From the NCBI GenBank assembly GCA_002104895.1, contig MCFG01000187.1, positions 1-64,000 on the forward strand: DNA of 64,000 bases, written 5' to 3'. Origin of the DNA: Anaeromyces robustus (taxonomy: Eukaryota > Neocallimastigomycota > Neocallimastigomycetes > Neocallimastigales > Neocallimastigaceae). Under the pieces are notes generated by a model, which saw only the letters and a list, made by a program, of their open reading frames with translations, had not been told where the DNA came from and searched no databases. Below are positions 1 to 12,354 of the stretch, piece by piece. The position numbers and the translations under genes are program-made. The stretch's first letter is position 1, and each line of letters starts with the position of its first letter.

Positions 1-635
1 TGTAATATATAACATAACATGTATATAAAATATATAATTGTTTTAAATAATTTTTTAAGGTTTTTTAGTATCTGTGTAACAATTTAAAACAAACTTAATT
101 ATTAATATTATTAAATTTAGATGTTTCATGATTATTAGAAATAATTCCTGTATTAAATTTTATTTTTATATTATATAAAAAATTTATAATTTATAGAATT
201 ATAATAAGCAATTTATTTTTAAAAAAAATTTTTAATATATACTATAATATATGAATAATATATTATAAAATATATTGTTAATTATATTTTATTGAATATA
301 AATAAATAATTTTTAAATATTAAATTAAACGGATAAAAGTTAATATATAAAATTAATTTATTTATTAGTATTTAAAGTTTTAAATCAATATCATTTAAAA
401 ATAATTTATCTTTTTTTTATTAATGACAAGAAAATGACGAAAATTTTTCAAAAAAAATTTTTATTAAAAAATATATATCGGAATGTACAAAAAATATAAA
501 TATAAATAAGTAATTAAATTTACACTTCAAAAATTTAATGTATACATGAATTATGATATATTAATATAAAGTTTAATATGGTATATTACACAATATTTTC
601 AAAACTTTATATATATTTATATAAATAAACCTTTA

Positions 636-677
<42 letters not shown>

Positions 678-1055
678 TTTATTATAAAGAAGTAAATAAT
701 TATAAAAAAAAAAAAAAAAAAGAATTCCTATAATAAAAATAAATAAATATCAATAAAATTTAAAATAAGATAAAATTGAAAAAAAAAGATAATGTTTTAA
801 ATAAAGTATTTAATTTCAGTTATTAAATATTTGAAAGATATTTAAAACAATATTAAATATATATTTAAACATTTTCAAATTAAAGCAATTCAAAAATCAA
901 TATATATATTCAATACTTAATATTATTACAAAAAATTTCAATTGAAAAGAGTTAATAAAAATTTAACATATATAAATATAAATCAAATGATATAGGTTTT
1001 ATAGAAACAATAAATGCTTAAAATTTTTAAAAAAATAATTTAGTTAATATTGAAA
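1..1055. other. AT-rich intergenic DNA, left edge
   Basis: No reading frame of interest on either strand. It contains a long poly(T) tract near 640-675 followed by a poly(A) tract near 704-721, otherwise unstructured A/T sequence. The last 100 bases form the leader of the gene starting at 1056. Confidence 0.6.
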
Positions 1056-3366
1056 ATGGCATTCATAAAATACTTATTAATAATATGTCTTTGTCTTTTT
1101 AATATAAATTTTACTGTTGAAATGACAATTGGAAATGAAAGTGTTTTATATGACAACATTAAGAATACTTATAAAGTTGGTGAAGAAGTTGTATTACTAA
1201 ATTATATAAATATAAAAAGTGAATATTATGAGGAATGTATAAAGTTATATGATGCAGCTATTTATAAAAGTGATATGGGATTTGCTTCAAATTTAGATTA
1301 TTACTTTGATGGAAAAAATACCATTAAATTCATTATACCAGACGTACCACCAGCTAAAGAATATTTTATTGCCTCTAGATTAGAGAAAAATGTAAGATCT
1401 AGCAAATTTTTATATACTAAAAGGTTTCAAATTATTAGTGGTGGAAAAATAAACCCATTAAAATCAAAAATTGATTCATGTGGTATTAAAAGAACATCAA
1501 TATATGGAAATCCTAATAAAGGTAATTATATTACGTTATTTTTTTTTCAATAATTATTATTATTATTTAATAATTCATTTCTATTTTACATATTTATATA
1601 TATATTTTAATAAATAACTAATTATTTTTTATTTATTTATTTATTTATTTATTTATTAACTTTTTTTTCTTTTTCTTTTTTTTTTTTTTTTTTTTCTTTT
1701 CTTTTCTTTTTTTTTGCTTTTTGTTTTTGTTTTTTTTTTTTTTTTGTTTTTGACTATGTTTATTGTGAATAAAAACTATAAAAAAATTATTTTAACAATA
1801 TAGATAAATCACAAACGTTACCAAATAAAAATAATAACAATAATAATAATAAAAATAATAAAAATAATAATAAAAATAATAAAAATAATAAAAATAATAA
1901 TAATAATGAGGATATTAATAAAATAAATAAAAGTAATTATTTGACTATATATATTATATTTATATTATTTTGGCAATTTTTTTATGATTTATGTATATAT
2001 ATAAATAAGTAATTCAATAACTAATAAAAATTTTTTTCATATATTTTTAGCTGATCCTAAAGTTCCTAAGGAACCTGTATCAAATAACAATACTATTATT
2101 ATTAATGCTCAAGATATGGCTCCGTCCAATACTACTGTTCAGGAACCAATTTCAAGTAAATATAATAAATAATATAGTGAAAAATATTTTATAATATATA
2201 TAATAATTCTTTTATATGTATGTTATTATTAATCATTTATACTATTTTTATATTTTAATTTTTAATATTTTTTAATTAATAATAAATATATTCAGAAATA
2301 GATGATACAACAACAACTAATAATTCTAATAATAGTAATAGTAATAATAATAATAATAATAATAATACTAAAACCTCTCAAGTAGATCCTGATAAAAATT
2401 CGTCTAATAATAAAAAAAGATCATTAAAATATATATTATTTTCTAGGTAATTTAAAATAAATTAATATATATATAGAAAATATAAAAATTTAGATATATC
2501 GTTTATCTGTTGTTATTATATCATATATTTAAAGAATTTATTTATATGGGTATATAAATGTATTTCTAAATTTATATATATATATATTTTCAAAAATAAA
2601 ATTATTATAATATTATGATAGTATTGGACTTTTATTTTGCTCATTACTTGTATTTGGTTTTCTTTTTGTTAATAAAAAGAAGAAGAATGATACAGAAGAG
2701 CTATTAACTAGTACATATCAAGATAGTCTTCCTTCTCCAAAATTAAAAGGTGAAATCGGTCAATATAATCTTCCATTAGAATACGGATATACTAATAATG
2801 TATATGAGACCAATTATAATACTCCAAGAAAAAATTCAAATGTAAATGTAACTACTAATAAAGTGAATACATCACATAAACATTCTATTGATCGAAATAA
2901 AACTGTATCAATATCATTACCAATAACTGCATTAACAAAAAATAATGAACAGTTGTTTAGAAGTTATTCCAGTGCTGGATCACAAAATGTTAACAATAAA
3001 GAACCTACATCACATAAATATACTAATGGTCGAAATAAAACTATATCAATATCTTTACCAATAACTGCAACAGTAAAAAATAATGAACATTTGTTTAGAA
3101 GTTATTCTAGTGGCGCATCACACAATATTAGATCATCATCACCTCCAATAAACCTTGTAGATCCAATTGAAACACCATCAACAGATATAAAATTTGTTGC
3201 AACAACTTCATATAAACCAAAAAATAGTAATGAAGTTGCTATATCTAGTTTAGATATAATTTATATTGTTGGTTATCTTGATGAAAATTTCGCTCAAATT
3301 TTAAATATAACCACTAATAGTTACGGTGTAATACCAATTAGTGAATTAAATAAAATTCAACCATGA
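1056..3366 (+). CDS. Membrane-anchored SH3 protein with Kre9/KNH-like ectodomain (Fus1-like architecture)
   Basis: Five exons: 1056-1521, 1804-1932, 2051-2155, 2296-2446, 2622-3366, giving 531 aa in one frame with GT-AG introns. I chose the ATG at 1056 over an upstream in-frame TTG. Residues 1-20 are a signal peptide (KYLLIICLCLF core). Residues about 21-130 resemble the Ig-like Kre9/KNH1 fold of fungal cell-wall proteins, with the family's IPDVPPAKEYFI strand. An Asn/Ser/Thr-rich linker follows, partly poly-Asn encoded by AAT. One membrane segment lies at about 279-300 (GLLFCSLLVFGFLFV) with a KKKK stop-transfer. The cytoplasmic part has two tandem 46-residue repeats. Residues about 472-531 fit an SH3 domain: a TSYKPKNSNEVAIS strand, an acidic LDEN loop, then GVIPISEL in place of the usual GxxPxxYV. 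Role inferred: wall-contact or osmotic sensor, or cell-fusion scaffold. The SH3 is clear; the ectodomain family is less certain. The tryptophan usually found after the acidic loop is replaced by Phe (ENFAQI). Confidence 0.8.
2869..3144 (+). repeat. Two tandem 138-bp coding repeats
   Basis: Two adjacent 138-bp units (2869-3006 and 3007-3144), each coding for 46 residues of the cytoplasmic tail of the SH3 protein. Each unit carries RNKT(V/I)SISLPITA and NNE(Q/H)LFRSYSS. The conserved SISLP and RSYSS cores look like kinase or adaptor target sites. The length is an exact multiple of three, so this is an in-frame internal duplication. Confidence 0.85.
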
Positions 3367-3773
3367 AAAAAAAAATAATTTTTTTTTATTGATTTGAAAT
3401 AAATTAAAGACTATTATTTGCACATAAATATGTTATACCCATTCATATTTGCAACTTTTTTAAATTTGAAAGTAATAATATTTTAAAAAAAAAAAAAAAT
3501 TCAAAAAAACTTAATAGTTAATGAATTATATCGTTTTTTAATTCATTATACTATGAATAATTAATTATTAAATTATGAATAATGTTAGTTATTTAATATT
3601 TTAAAGTATATAGTAATAATAGCATTGTCACAATATTTATTATATATATTGTATATATATAATATATATATAAAAATTAATATATATAATATATATAAAA
3701 TTAAATAGATTAGAATGAATTTTAAAATATTATATTATATATATATAAAAAAAAAAAAACATATAATATAAAA

Positions 3774-3814
<41 letters not shown>

Positions 3815-4061
3815 TAAAAATATTAAAAATTAAGTGTTTTTTTTTTTTATTAAAAAAAATTTTTTTAATGGAAATTATTTATTATTTATTATTAATTTTT
3901 ATAGTTGTTATTTATATATATTTTAAAGAATTTATTTTAATATAAAATTTTGTTTTTTTAAACAAGTATTAAAATATAAAATATTATAAATAAATTTTTA
4001 ATGAATACATCAACTATTACTTTTTCATTGAATAAAATATTAATATAAATTATAAACGAAA

Positions 4062-4462
4062 ATCATTAATATTCATTAATATACTGATTCACTAATTTTT
4101 ATAATTATATGAGACTCAATTGTAAAAATAAAATTAATAGTTTCAAAATAATTAATAAAAAAATAGTAATAATAATTTTAATTATATATAATAAAGAAAG
4201 AAGTAGAGATAATAACAATATAATAATAAGAAAGGTATAATGATAGAGGTAATAACAATAATAGCATAACAAAATATTTATAATTATAACTATAATTACA
4301 TAATAATTATTTTCAATACTCTCTCTTTTTTTTTTTTTTTTTTTTTGTCGATAACACATTTATTATAAAATTAAAATAAAAAATTTTTTAAATTTTACAG
4401 GATTTTTCGAATTTTTATATATATTTTAATATTTTTATTATTCAAAGATTTAATTTACCAGT
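4062..4462 (+). repeat. Dispersed repeat, copy A
   Basis: Collinear with about 10840-11195 in the same orientation. Shared blocks appear in the same order: AATATTCATTA, CTCAATTGT, GTATAATG, GGTAATAACAATAATA, ATTACATAA, TTTCAATACT or TTTTAATACT before a T run, then ATAACA and TTATAAAA. The ordered match with indels argues for common descent rather than shared composition. Boundaries are approximate. Confidence 0.5.
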
Positions 4463-4710
4463 TTATTTTAATTAGTTTTATAAATCTGATTATTTAAAAA
4501 AAAAAAAAAATATTAAAAAATTATTGATACATTTTCTAGTAAGTAACTTAAATTCACAATTTCTTTTGAATGATATTTATAAAAACTTTAAAAAAAAAAA
4601 GCCTTTCAATAATTAATTTTTCTGAAAATATTGATTAAAATGAAACCTAATTAAAAAATTTTATAAAAATTAAATAAAAATATGGTCTAAATAAAAAAAA
4701 ATATACTAAA

Positions 4711-4743
4711 TATATTTATTTATTTATTTATTAATTAATTAAT

Positions 4744-4778
<35 letters not shown>

Positions 4779-4799
4779 CTTACTTATTTATTTATTTAC

Positions 4800-4858
<59 letters not shown>

Positions 4859-4860
4859 TT
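4711..4860. repeat. TTTA tetranucleotide satellite
   Basis: About 35 units of TTTA with a few TTAC and TTAA variants. Confidence 0.95.
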
Positions 4861-5634
4861 TTAAATGATTATTTTATATATATATATATATTGTAATGTA
4901 TACATTATTTATGGATGATACTATTAATATATTATTATATAAAATAAAGAGAAATAAAAAAAATATTAATATATATAAATTATATTATTAAAATAATAAA
5001 TAAATACAATATTTTTTCTTTTTTCTTTTTATATCATATTTATTTCTATTGATTTTTCATTCTTTTTTTTTTTTTTATAAAGAAAAAAAAAATTGTAATA
5101 TAACCTGAAGAAAAAATCAATAATTTATATTACTATTATTATTGTTATTAGACTTATTTGTCGTTAACTATTAATATAATCTTTTCATATTTATTTCTAT
5201 ATTCTTTTCCAATACAAATTCTTCCTTATAAAAATAAATAATAACAAATAATATTATTATATAAATATATATGTATATTTATATATAAATTATTACTTTT
5301 ATTTGTTTTTCTTAATATTTTTTTTAATATTTTGTTTAGTTCAATTCTTTCGGTAATTAATTTAATTTAGGTAAAATTAATAAATATAACGATATAAATA
5401 CAAATCATAATATAAATATATATATATTTGCTCATAAATCATTCAGTATTCAAAAGATAATAAACTCCAAATTTGAACGATATTATTCAAAAATAAATAT
5501 AATCATATTTATTTCACTTTATATGCAATATATGATAAATATATAAATGACACTTAAAATAATCAATGAATACATTTAAAGTAAAAAATAAAAATAAAGA
5601 AAAATAAACCTTTTTCGATAGATTGTGAAATAAA

Positions 5635-5768
5635 ATTAATATAATAAATAGTTACTTTGTTATTCATTAGTAAATTAAATTATATAATAAAAAATTACTT
5701 TGTTTTTCATTAGAAAATTAAATTTATATAATAAAAAATTACTTTATTTCTCATTAGCAAATTAAATA
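5635..5768. repeat. Three-unit minisatellite, period about 52-55 bp
   Basis: Three successive units share ATAATAAA-(A)-GTTACTTTGTTATTCATTAG and variants, followed by AAATTAAAT. The units differ by a few substitutions, so this is an older local tandem duplication upstream of the WNK gene. Confidence 0.7.
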
Positions 5769-6175
5769 ATGTAGAAAAGAATAAAATATAATTTAAATGA
5801 ACATATTTTTTCTAACATATTTTAATGAATGTTTCATTATTTAAACAAATGATAATATAACATTAAATATTAAATTTATCTTTATTATAAATTATGTATA
5901 TATCCACTAACTTTTCTTTTTATATATATAATATTAATATAGTTATGAAAGAAATAGAATAAAAATTATTTTATCAAAAAAATCAATATTAAAAATTATA
6001 GCAAATAAGTCTAATAAATTATTTCATTTTTTAATCAAATAATTATATTTACAATTTTCTTAATAAATACTTTATGTATATAAAATTATTTGAAATAAAA
6101 ATTGATTAATATATCAAAATCTAAATAACAAATATTTTAATAAATTTAGTAATATAAATATATAAAAAAAAAAAA

Positions 6176-7281
6176 ATGGATATTAAAAATCAAAATATAA
6201 ACGAACTTCGTGATATTTCATCAATTTCTATCTATCCAAATCCAGAACATATCGATCTTTCTAATAAACATGATTCAGAACGAATTGTAGAAATCAGTCC
6301 TAACAGAAGATATGCAAAAGTAAATAATTATTTTATTATTTTTTTTTAAAAAAATATATATATATATATATTATAAAAAAAAATTTTTTTATTTAATACT
6401 ATATGAAAAGATAACACATATTATTGTTTAAAAAAATAATTCTTTGTTTTTTTCTTATTATTTAAAATATCAATAAAATTTTATAAAAAAGAAAATTGAA
6501 TGATTAAATAAATAAATAGATAAGATTAATATCATTATAATTCATTACAAAAATTAAATTAATATTTTTGATAAATCAATATAATAATATATTAATTAAT
6601 TTTAATGAATTTTGTATATATTACTTTATTTTATTTTATTTTTTTTTTTTTTTTAGTTAAATTGTATTCTTGGTAAAGGAGCATACAAAACTGTATACAA
6701 AGCTCTTGATTGGGAAGAAGGATTTGAAGTAGCATGGAGTAGTACACAGGTAAAACTAAATTAATAAAATTAATAAATGATAACAATATATTTATTTAAA
6801 CTTAATAATATAATATTAATAACATATAACAAATCATTCTTCTTAATATTTCATTTAATGCTTCAATACATTTATTATCATATATATATATTCATATGAA
6901 TAAAAAAATAGACTTCAAAAGCAGAATATATAGAATTAAACGAAGAAATTGAAATTCTTAAGCGTGTTAGACACCCAAATATTATTAATTTTCATGTAAG
7001 TTATATTAAAATTAACCAAGCATGAAAAAATAATATATGCACAATTAATTAAATAAAATTTTCATTACCACATTTTATATATATTTACATATTTACATTT
7101 AAATTTAAATTTAAATTAATATTAATTAATATTAATATTGCATTTTTATATTTATATTTTAAAATTTCTTCTACAATATAATAGGATTGTTGGTATAATA
7201 ATAATGAAATTATATTTATTACCGAATTAATGACATCAGGAACATTAAGAGAGTAAATATTAATTTTGTGATAGCAATAGC

Positions 7282-7314
<33 letters not shown>

Positions 7315-8276
7315 TTGATATTTTTAAATAATTAAATAGATATATAAGAAAGTTACAAGTTCCATATTTAAAGATAATAAAACGTTGGTCAAGACAAATT
7401 CTTAAGGGTTTATACTATCTTCATTCTTATAACCCACCAATTATTCACAGAGATATTAAAGTATATATAAATATTATTTTAAATTATATTTCTTATTTTA
7501 TATATTTATATAAGATAAAAATATATATATACTATTTTTTTATCCTTTTTCTCTATTTTATGACATTAATATTATTCTTTATATACTTAATAATAACAAA
7601 TTTTATTCAATTACTTTATTTTTAATTTTTAAAAATAATAAATAATAAAAGTGTGATAATATATTTATTAATGGTGCACATGGTGAAGTAAAAATTGGAG
7701 ATATGGGTACTGCAAAAATGAAATTAGGAAAAAATTATACTGTTATTGGTACCCCAGGTAAATAATCAACAGCATAATATTAATATATGAATAATAATAA
7801 TATTATTATTTTATAGATATTTATATCTTAAATATCACCTATATTATCTATTTATTTGTTTGTTTGTTTGTTTACTTATTTATTTATATTTATTTATTTA
7901 TTTATTTATTTTTTATTTATTTATTTATATTTATTTATTTATTTATTTATTTGTTATTATCTTAATAGAATTCATGGCACCAGAAATGTATGAAGAAAAG
8001 GGATATAATGAAAAAGTTGATGTTTATGCTTTTGGAATGTGTCTTTTAGAAATGGTAAATTGTATAATTTATAATTTTGTGAAAAGAAAAAAAAAATTGT
8101 TTATATAATAATTTTATTAATAAAATATATATATATATAATTATAAAAATAAAGGTAACTGGTGAATATCCATATAGTGAATGTAAAAATCCTCCACAAG
8201 TTTATAAAAAAGTTATAAATGTATGTTAATGAGATATATAATATCTAAATATAGTTTAAATTTTAATATTTTTTTT

Positions 8277-8327
<51 letters not shown>

Positions 8328-9320
8328 TTAATAATATTAATAATATTAATTTTAATAATATTAATATAGGGTACTAAGCCAGAATGTTTAAGCAGAGTAA
8401 ATGATCCACAAGTTTTAGAAATTATAAATAGTTGTATATGCCCAGAAAATGAAAGGTATGAAAATTTTTTGATAAATAAATAATTTATAATAGAGTAATA
8501 ATTATCTATATTGTTAAAAATTTTTAGAAAAAAACAATAAATTAATTAATATAACTTTATTACTTATAATAATTTAATATTAATAATTAAATATTTTCTT
8601 TTGTTAATATAGATGGACCGTTAAACAATTATTAGAAACCTCTTTCTTCTTAGCAGAACCAGAAGTATTATTATTATCATCAAATGAAACTAAAAATCAT
8701 TTAACAATGCAAGTAATATTTAAAGGAGCAGATCAACTTTCTGTAAAATTTGAATTTAACACTGATACTGATACAGCTGAAGATGTTGTTAGTGAAATGG
8801 TAAGCATTATAGATATAATTCAAATAATTTAAATAATATATTAAATTGGAATTTACCTTTTAAATAAAAAAAAATATATATATTTTCTTTATTTAATTAA
8901 TTATTAATTATTATTATATTTTATTTATCAATTTATTATATATTTATTATTAATTAAAATAAGATTCAAGAAGAAGTTATTCCAGAAAAATATCAACAAT
9001 TAATTACTTCTGAAATTAATGGTATTCTTAGAGAAATGAATAAATATACACCAGAATTAGATGAAAATAAAGAAGAAGATCATCATATATGGAAAAGAGG
9101 AAATGCTATATCTAAAAAAATCGAACAAGCTAACCAAAGATTCAAAGATGCTGAAAGAAGAATTATGGCTGCTGAAGAAGCTATTAAAAAAATAGATATA
9201 GAACTTGAGAATATAGCAAAGAAAAAACAAGCTACCTTAGAATATGAATTACAAAAAAAGGCAGTGATTTCAGACGGTACCATTCGCACTCCTCAAGAAA
9301 TGTTAGATGATGGTAAATAG
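6176..9320 (+). CDS. WNK-family serine/threonine protein kinase
   Basis: Eleven exons: 6176-6319, 6657-6749, 6912-6995, 7185-7252, 7340-7460, 7652-7757, 7969-8054, 8155-8220, 8370-8455, 8613-8799, 8964-9320; 465 aa. The kinase domain is about 49-297. The WNK hallmark is visible: the ATP-binding lysine is K59 in the glycine loop (GKGAYKTV), and the usual beta-3 lysine is absent (EVAWS, S76). Other motifs are HRD 166-168, KCDN, and [15 protein letters not shown], a near-exact WNK activation segment. Oddities: DFG/DLG is DMG (187-189). The loop is one residue shorter than in WNK1, with T200 where the activating Ser382 lies. Residues about 315-370 match the OSR1_C/CCT-like domain that binds RFx(V/I) peptides. 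A coiled coil follows at about 395-440, consistent with dimerisation. WNKs sense chloride, osmolarity and crowding and usually act through SPAK/OSR1-type kinases. The downstream partner here is unknown. Confidence 0.95.
8282..8326. repeat. AAT trinucleotide run in WNK intron 8
   Basis: About 15 AAT units inside the intron between exons 8 and 9. TTTA repeats likewise fill the intron just before exon 7 (about 7855-7950). Confidence 0.9.
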
Positions 9321-9896
9321 AAGATCCATAAGGGAAATGATTAATAAATAATAAAAATTAAAATTAAAATTAAAAACAAAAATAATAATTTAAAAAAAAA
9401 TAAAATATATATATATTAATAATAGTAAAATAATTTAATAAAATAAAAAAATAATAATAATAATAGTAAAATAAAATAAAATAAAATAAAAAAATACTAT
9501 ATATATATGTAAAAGAAAAAAATATATCAATAAAAATATATATAACATATATTTTGGTCTTAATAATAATATATTGATAAATATTATGATTATTTTATTG
9601 TATTTTTTATTTTAATATTTTATATTTTATCTTAATAATTAATCATAAGCAATTTATAATATACTCTAATCTTAAATTATTATCTTTTTTTTTTTTTTTT
9701 TTTTTTTATTTAATTTGTTATTTATTCATTAGTTTTATTATAAATAATTTAACTTTTTTTTTTTTTAATATTTTTCATAAAACTCTGTTATTTTTTTTAA
9801 TTTTTTTCATAAAACTCTGTTATTTTCATACAAACTTTATTTCTTAATTTTTTTTTTTTATTATTATTCTCTTTTTTGTATCACAAATGATTTGTA

Positions 9897-10004
9897 ATGA
9901 GAAAAAATGTTTTAAATTTAAAATACTATTACGATGATCCAGAAGGAGAATTAGTTAAATATGCTACTCCTTCTACGAATAAAATAAACAAAACTAAAGA
10001 ATAA
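9897..10004 (+). CDS. Small ORF or gene fragment (35 aa), function unknown
   Basis: ATG-to-TAA frame of 35 codons with mixed, protein-like composition (YYYDDPEGELVKYATPS, then a Lys/Asn tail). It uses Gly, Pro, Glu, Asp and Ala codons, which are rare in the surrounding A/T desert. No family recognised. It could be a true small protein, the last exon of an unrecognised gene, or a decayed fragment. A T-rich stretch precedes it, but no convincing acceptor joins it to an upstream exon. Confidence 0.3.
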   Translation: MRKNVLNLKYYYDDPEGELVKYATPSTNKINKTKE

Positions 10005-10129
10005 ACACAAAAACTAAAGAGGCCAAGATATTGTAACTCTAAAATATTTAAAAGAATGTTAAACTTAAAATTATATTGCTTAACTATGATATTAATAGTT
10101 TTATACTTTATTTTTTATATTTATTTATT

Positions 10130-10176
<47 letters not shown>

Positions 10177-10839
10177 CATTGTGTTACATTAATGAAGATT
10201 GAAATAATTTATTAAAAGTAAATAAAAAAATAATAATAAATTCAAAATGCTAATTAATTTTATTACAATAATATTATAATACTTTTTTTTCTAATATTAT
10301 TGTTTATCATAAATTGAATATTATCTAGTTAGAATTTTTTATAAATAGAAAAAATTAATATTAATTCAATCTATGAATTCTACTATAACATTCATTAACT
10401 AGATTAAGTTTAATCAGTCAAATAAGTTTATCATTTAACTAACTAAACTTCAGGTAATTATTCCATATTACAAATTATATTTAGAAATTATCTATAAATT
10501 TAATGATAATTAATAAAGGAAATAGTATAATTTAGTCCTTTAATAATAATTATATATAAATAAAAAATTTAAAAAATAATAAATTATTTTCAAAATAAAT
10601 TTTTTTAATATTAATTTTTCTTTAGTTTTATATATTAAAAAAAAAATTTGGTTTTGATTTTAATATTAAAAATTTTTTTCTAAAGAAAAAATAATTAACA
10701 ATTAAAAACAACAAAACTAATATATATATATATATATACAATATAAAACATATACTTTAGTATAAAATTAAAATCTTTAAAATATTATTATGTAATATAA
10801 AAATTCTAATATAATATATATATGTAAAATTAATATTAT

Positions 10840-11195
10840 AAATGGAATTATCAATATTCATTATTATAGTGATTTATTAATTTTTAATTGTAATAGCTCA
10901 ATTGTTTTAAAAAATAATTAAACATAATAAAAAATGATAATAATAATTATGTTAATAAAATTGACAATAATGAAAAGTATAATGGTAATAACAATAATAA
11001 TATAACATAATAATTAAAATTACATAAAATTTATTTTTAATACTACATTTTTTTTTTAATAACATATTATAAAATGTCTTCAATTTTAAACTATTATTTA
11101 AGTATGATATAGCATTTTTAAAATATGATTCTTCAAATGATTTTTATCCTTTAACTCTTATTAATCAAAGATAACTATAACATTTAATTTACCTT
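10840..11195 (+). repeat. Dispersed repeat, copy B
   Basis: Second, diverged copy of the element at about 4062-4462, same orientation, about 6.8 kb downstream on the other side of the WNK gene. It has no reading frame of note. Ends are approximate and no terminal inverted repeats are evident. Confidence 0.5.
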
Positions 11196-12354
11196 TATAA
11201 AAAAAAAATATATATATATATATATTTATTATTAATATTAAGTATTTTTTAAATTTTTTTAATTGAAATTTGTTAATTTATTGTTTTACGTTTATTTTTA
11301 AAAAATTGTATTATTAAAGAAAAAAATATTTTGACATGGAGTTCATTAATTAGTGTATTTATAATAGTTTTAAATAATAAAATAAAAATAAAAAATAAAT
11401 TATCATAAAAAAAAATACAATTATTTTAATATACTAAATTAATTTAGATATTCCTCGATTTATTTTAATTTTTAGAGTTATAAATATACTTTGTCTTTTG
11501 TGTAATTTATTTTACTTAATAAATAGTTATTTAAAATATAATACCATACAAATATTATACAAATATTATTCAGATAAAATTTATTATACAAAAAAAAATA
11601 TACAATTTATTATTTCAAATAATCTAAAAATAATCTTATTTATAATTTAATTCCAAATAAATAATTTATAATCCAAATAAAAAATCATAAAATATTATGC
11701 AAATAATATAAATTTAATTCTTATAATTAATAACAATTACGACATTATATATTAAAATGTATGCATTTTATTCTTATTTATTAAATTGAAATGAATATTT
11801 TTTTAATATATTATAGTAAATATATATAACTTAATAAAATGAAGTAAAATATAAAAAGCATTCCATAACATAATGTAAATCTGCTAATTAAACGAATTAC
11901 TATTAAATAAATTAAATTATAGTAAATAATTTATTCAAAACGAAATAAATAAATTTAGAGTAATGAAATTATCTTTTGATAAGTTCTGAAGTAAAAAAAT
12001 AAAATTGTTATATATTTTCAATCTAAATGTTCCATATAATTTAATTTCTACTCTTTTTTTTCTTGGTCATTTCTCCAGAAATCACTTCACCCATAACAAA
12101 TATTTGTATATTATTATAAAATTATTTTAATATTCTGAAAATAAAAAAATTTCTTTATATTATATAAAACACATTCTCATTTTATTTATTTTTTAAGTAT
12201 TTCCTTTATTGAATAAAGTTGCAATTTTATTTTATTGTAAATAAATTGAATCTACAAATTTACAATATTTAATTTTTAAGCCTTTTCGAAAGCTATAAAA
12301 AATATATTCCAAAATTGCTTTAATACATCCTTCAAGAAACGGGCATTTGTTAAA

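Larger units (their letters stand above)
3367..6175. other. Intergenic DNA between SH3 protein and WNK kinase
   Basis: No gene seen. It holds poly(A) tracts, one copy of a dispersed repeat (about 4062-4462), a TTTA satellite (about 4711-4860) and a three-unit minisatellite (about 5635-5768). An 84-residue open frame on the minus strand at 4105-4359 codes for monotonous Ile/Leu/Tyr and is judged non-coding. Confidence 0.6.
9321..12354. other. Intergenic DNA between WNK kinase and eL39
   Basis: Apart from a 35-codon candidate at 9897-10004 and dispersed repeat copy B, I see no gene. A poly(T) tract of about 45 bases lies near 10133-10176. Both genes bordering this interval end here (convergent orientation), so it should hold two 3' ends and no promoter is expected. 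Confidence 0.6.

Noticed and set aside
12041-12094. 17-codon minus-strand frame (MGEVISGEMTKKKKSRN)
   Set aside because: Protein-like but too short, with no acceptor to join it to an exon. It lies beyond the eL39 stop and eL39 is complete without it.
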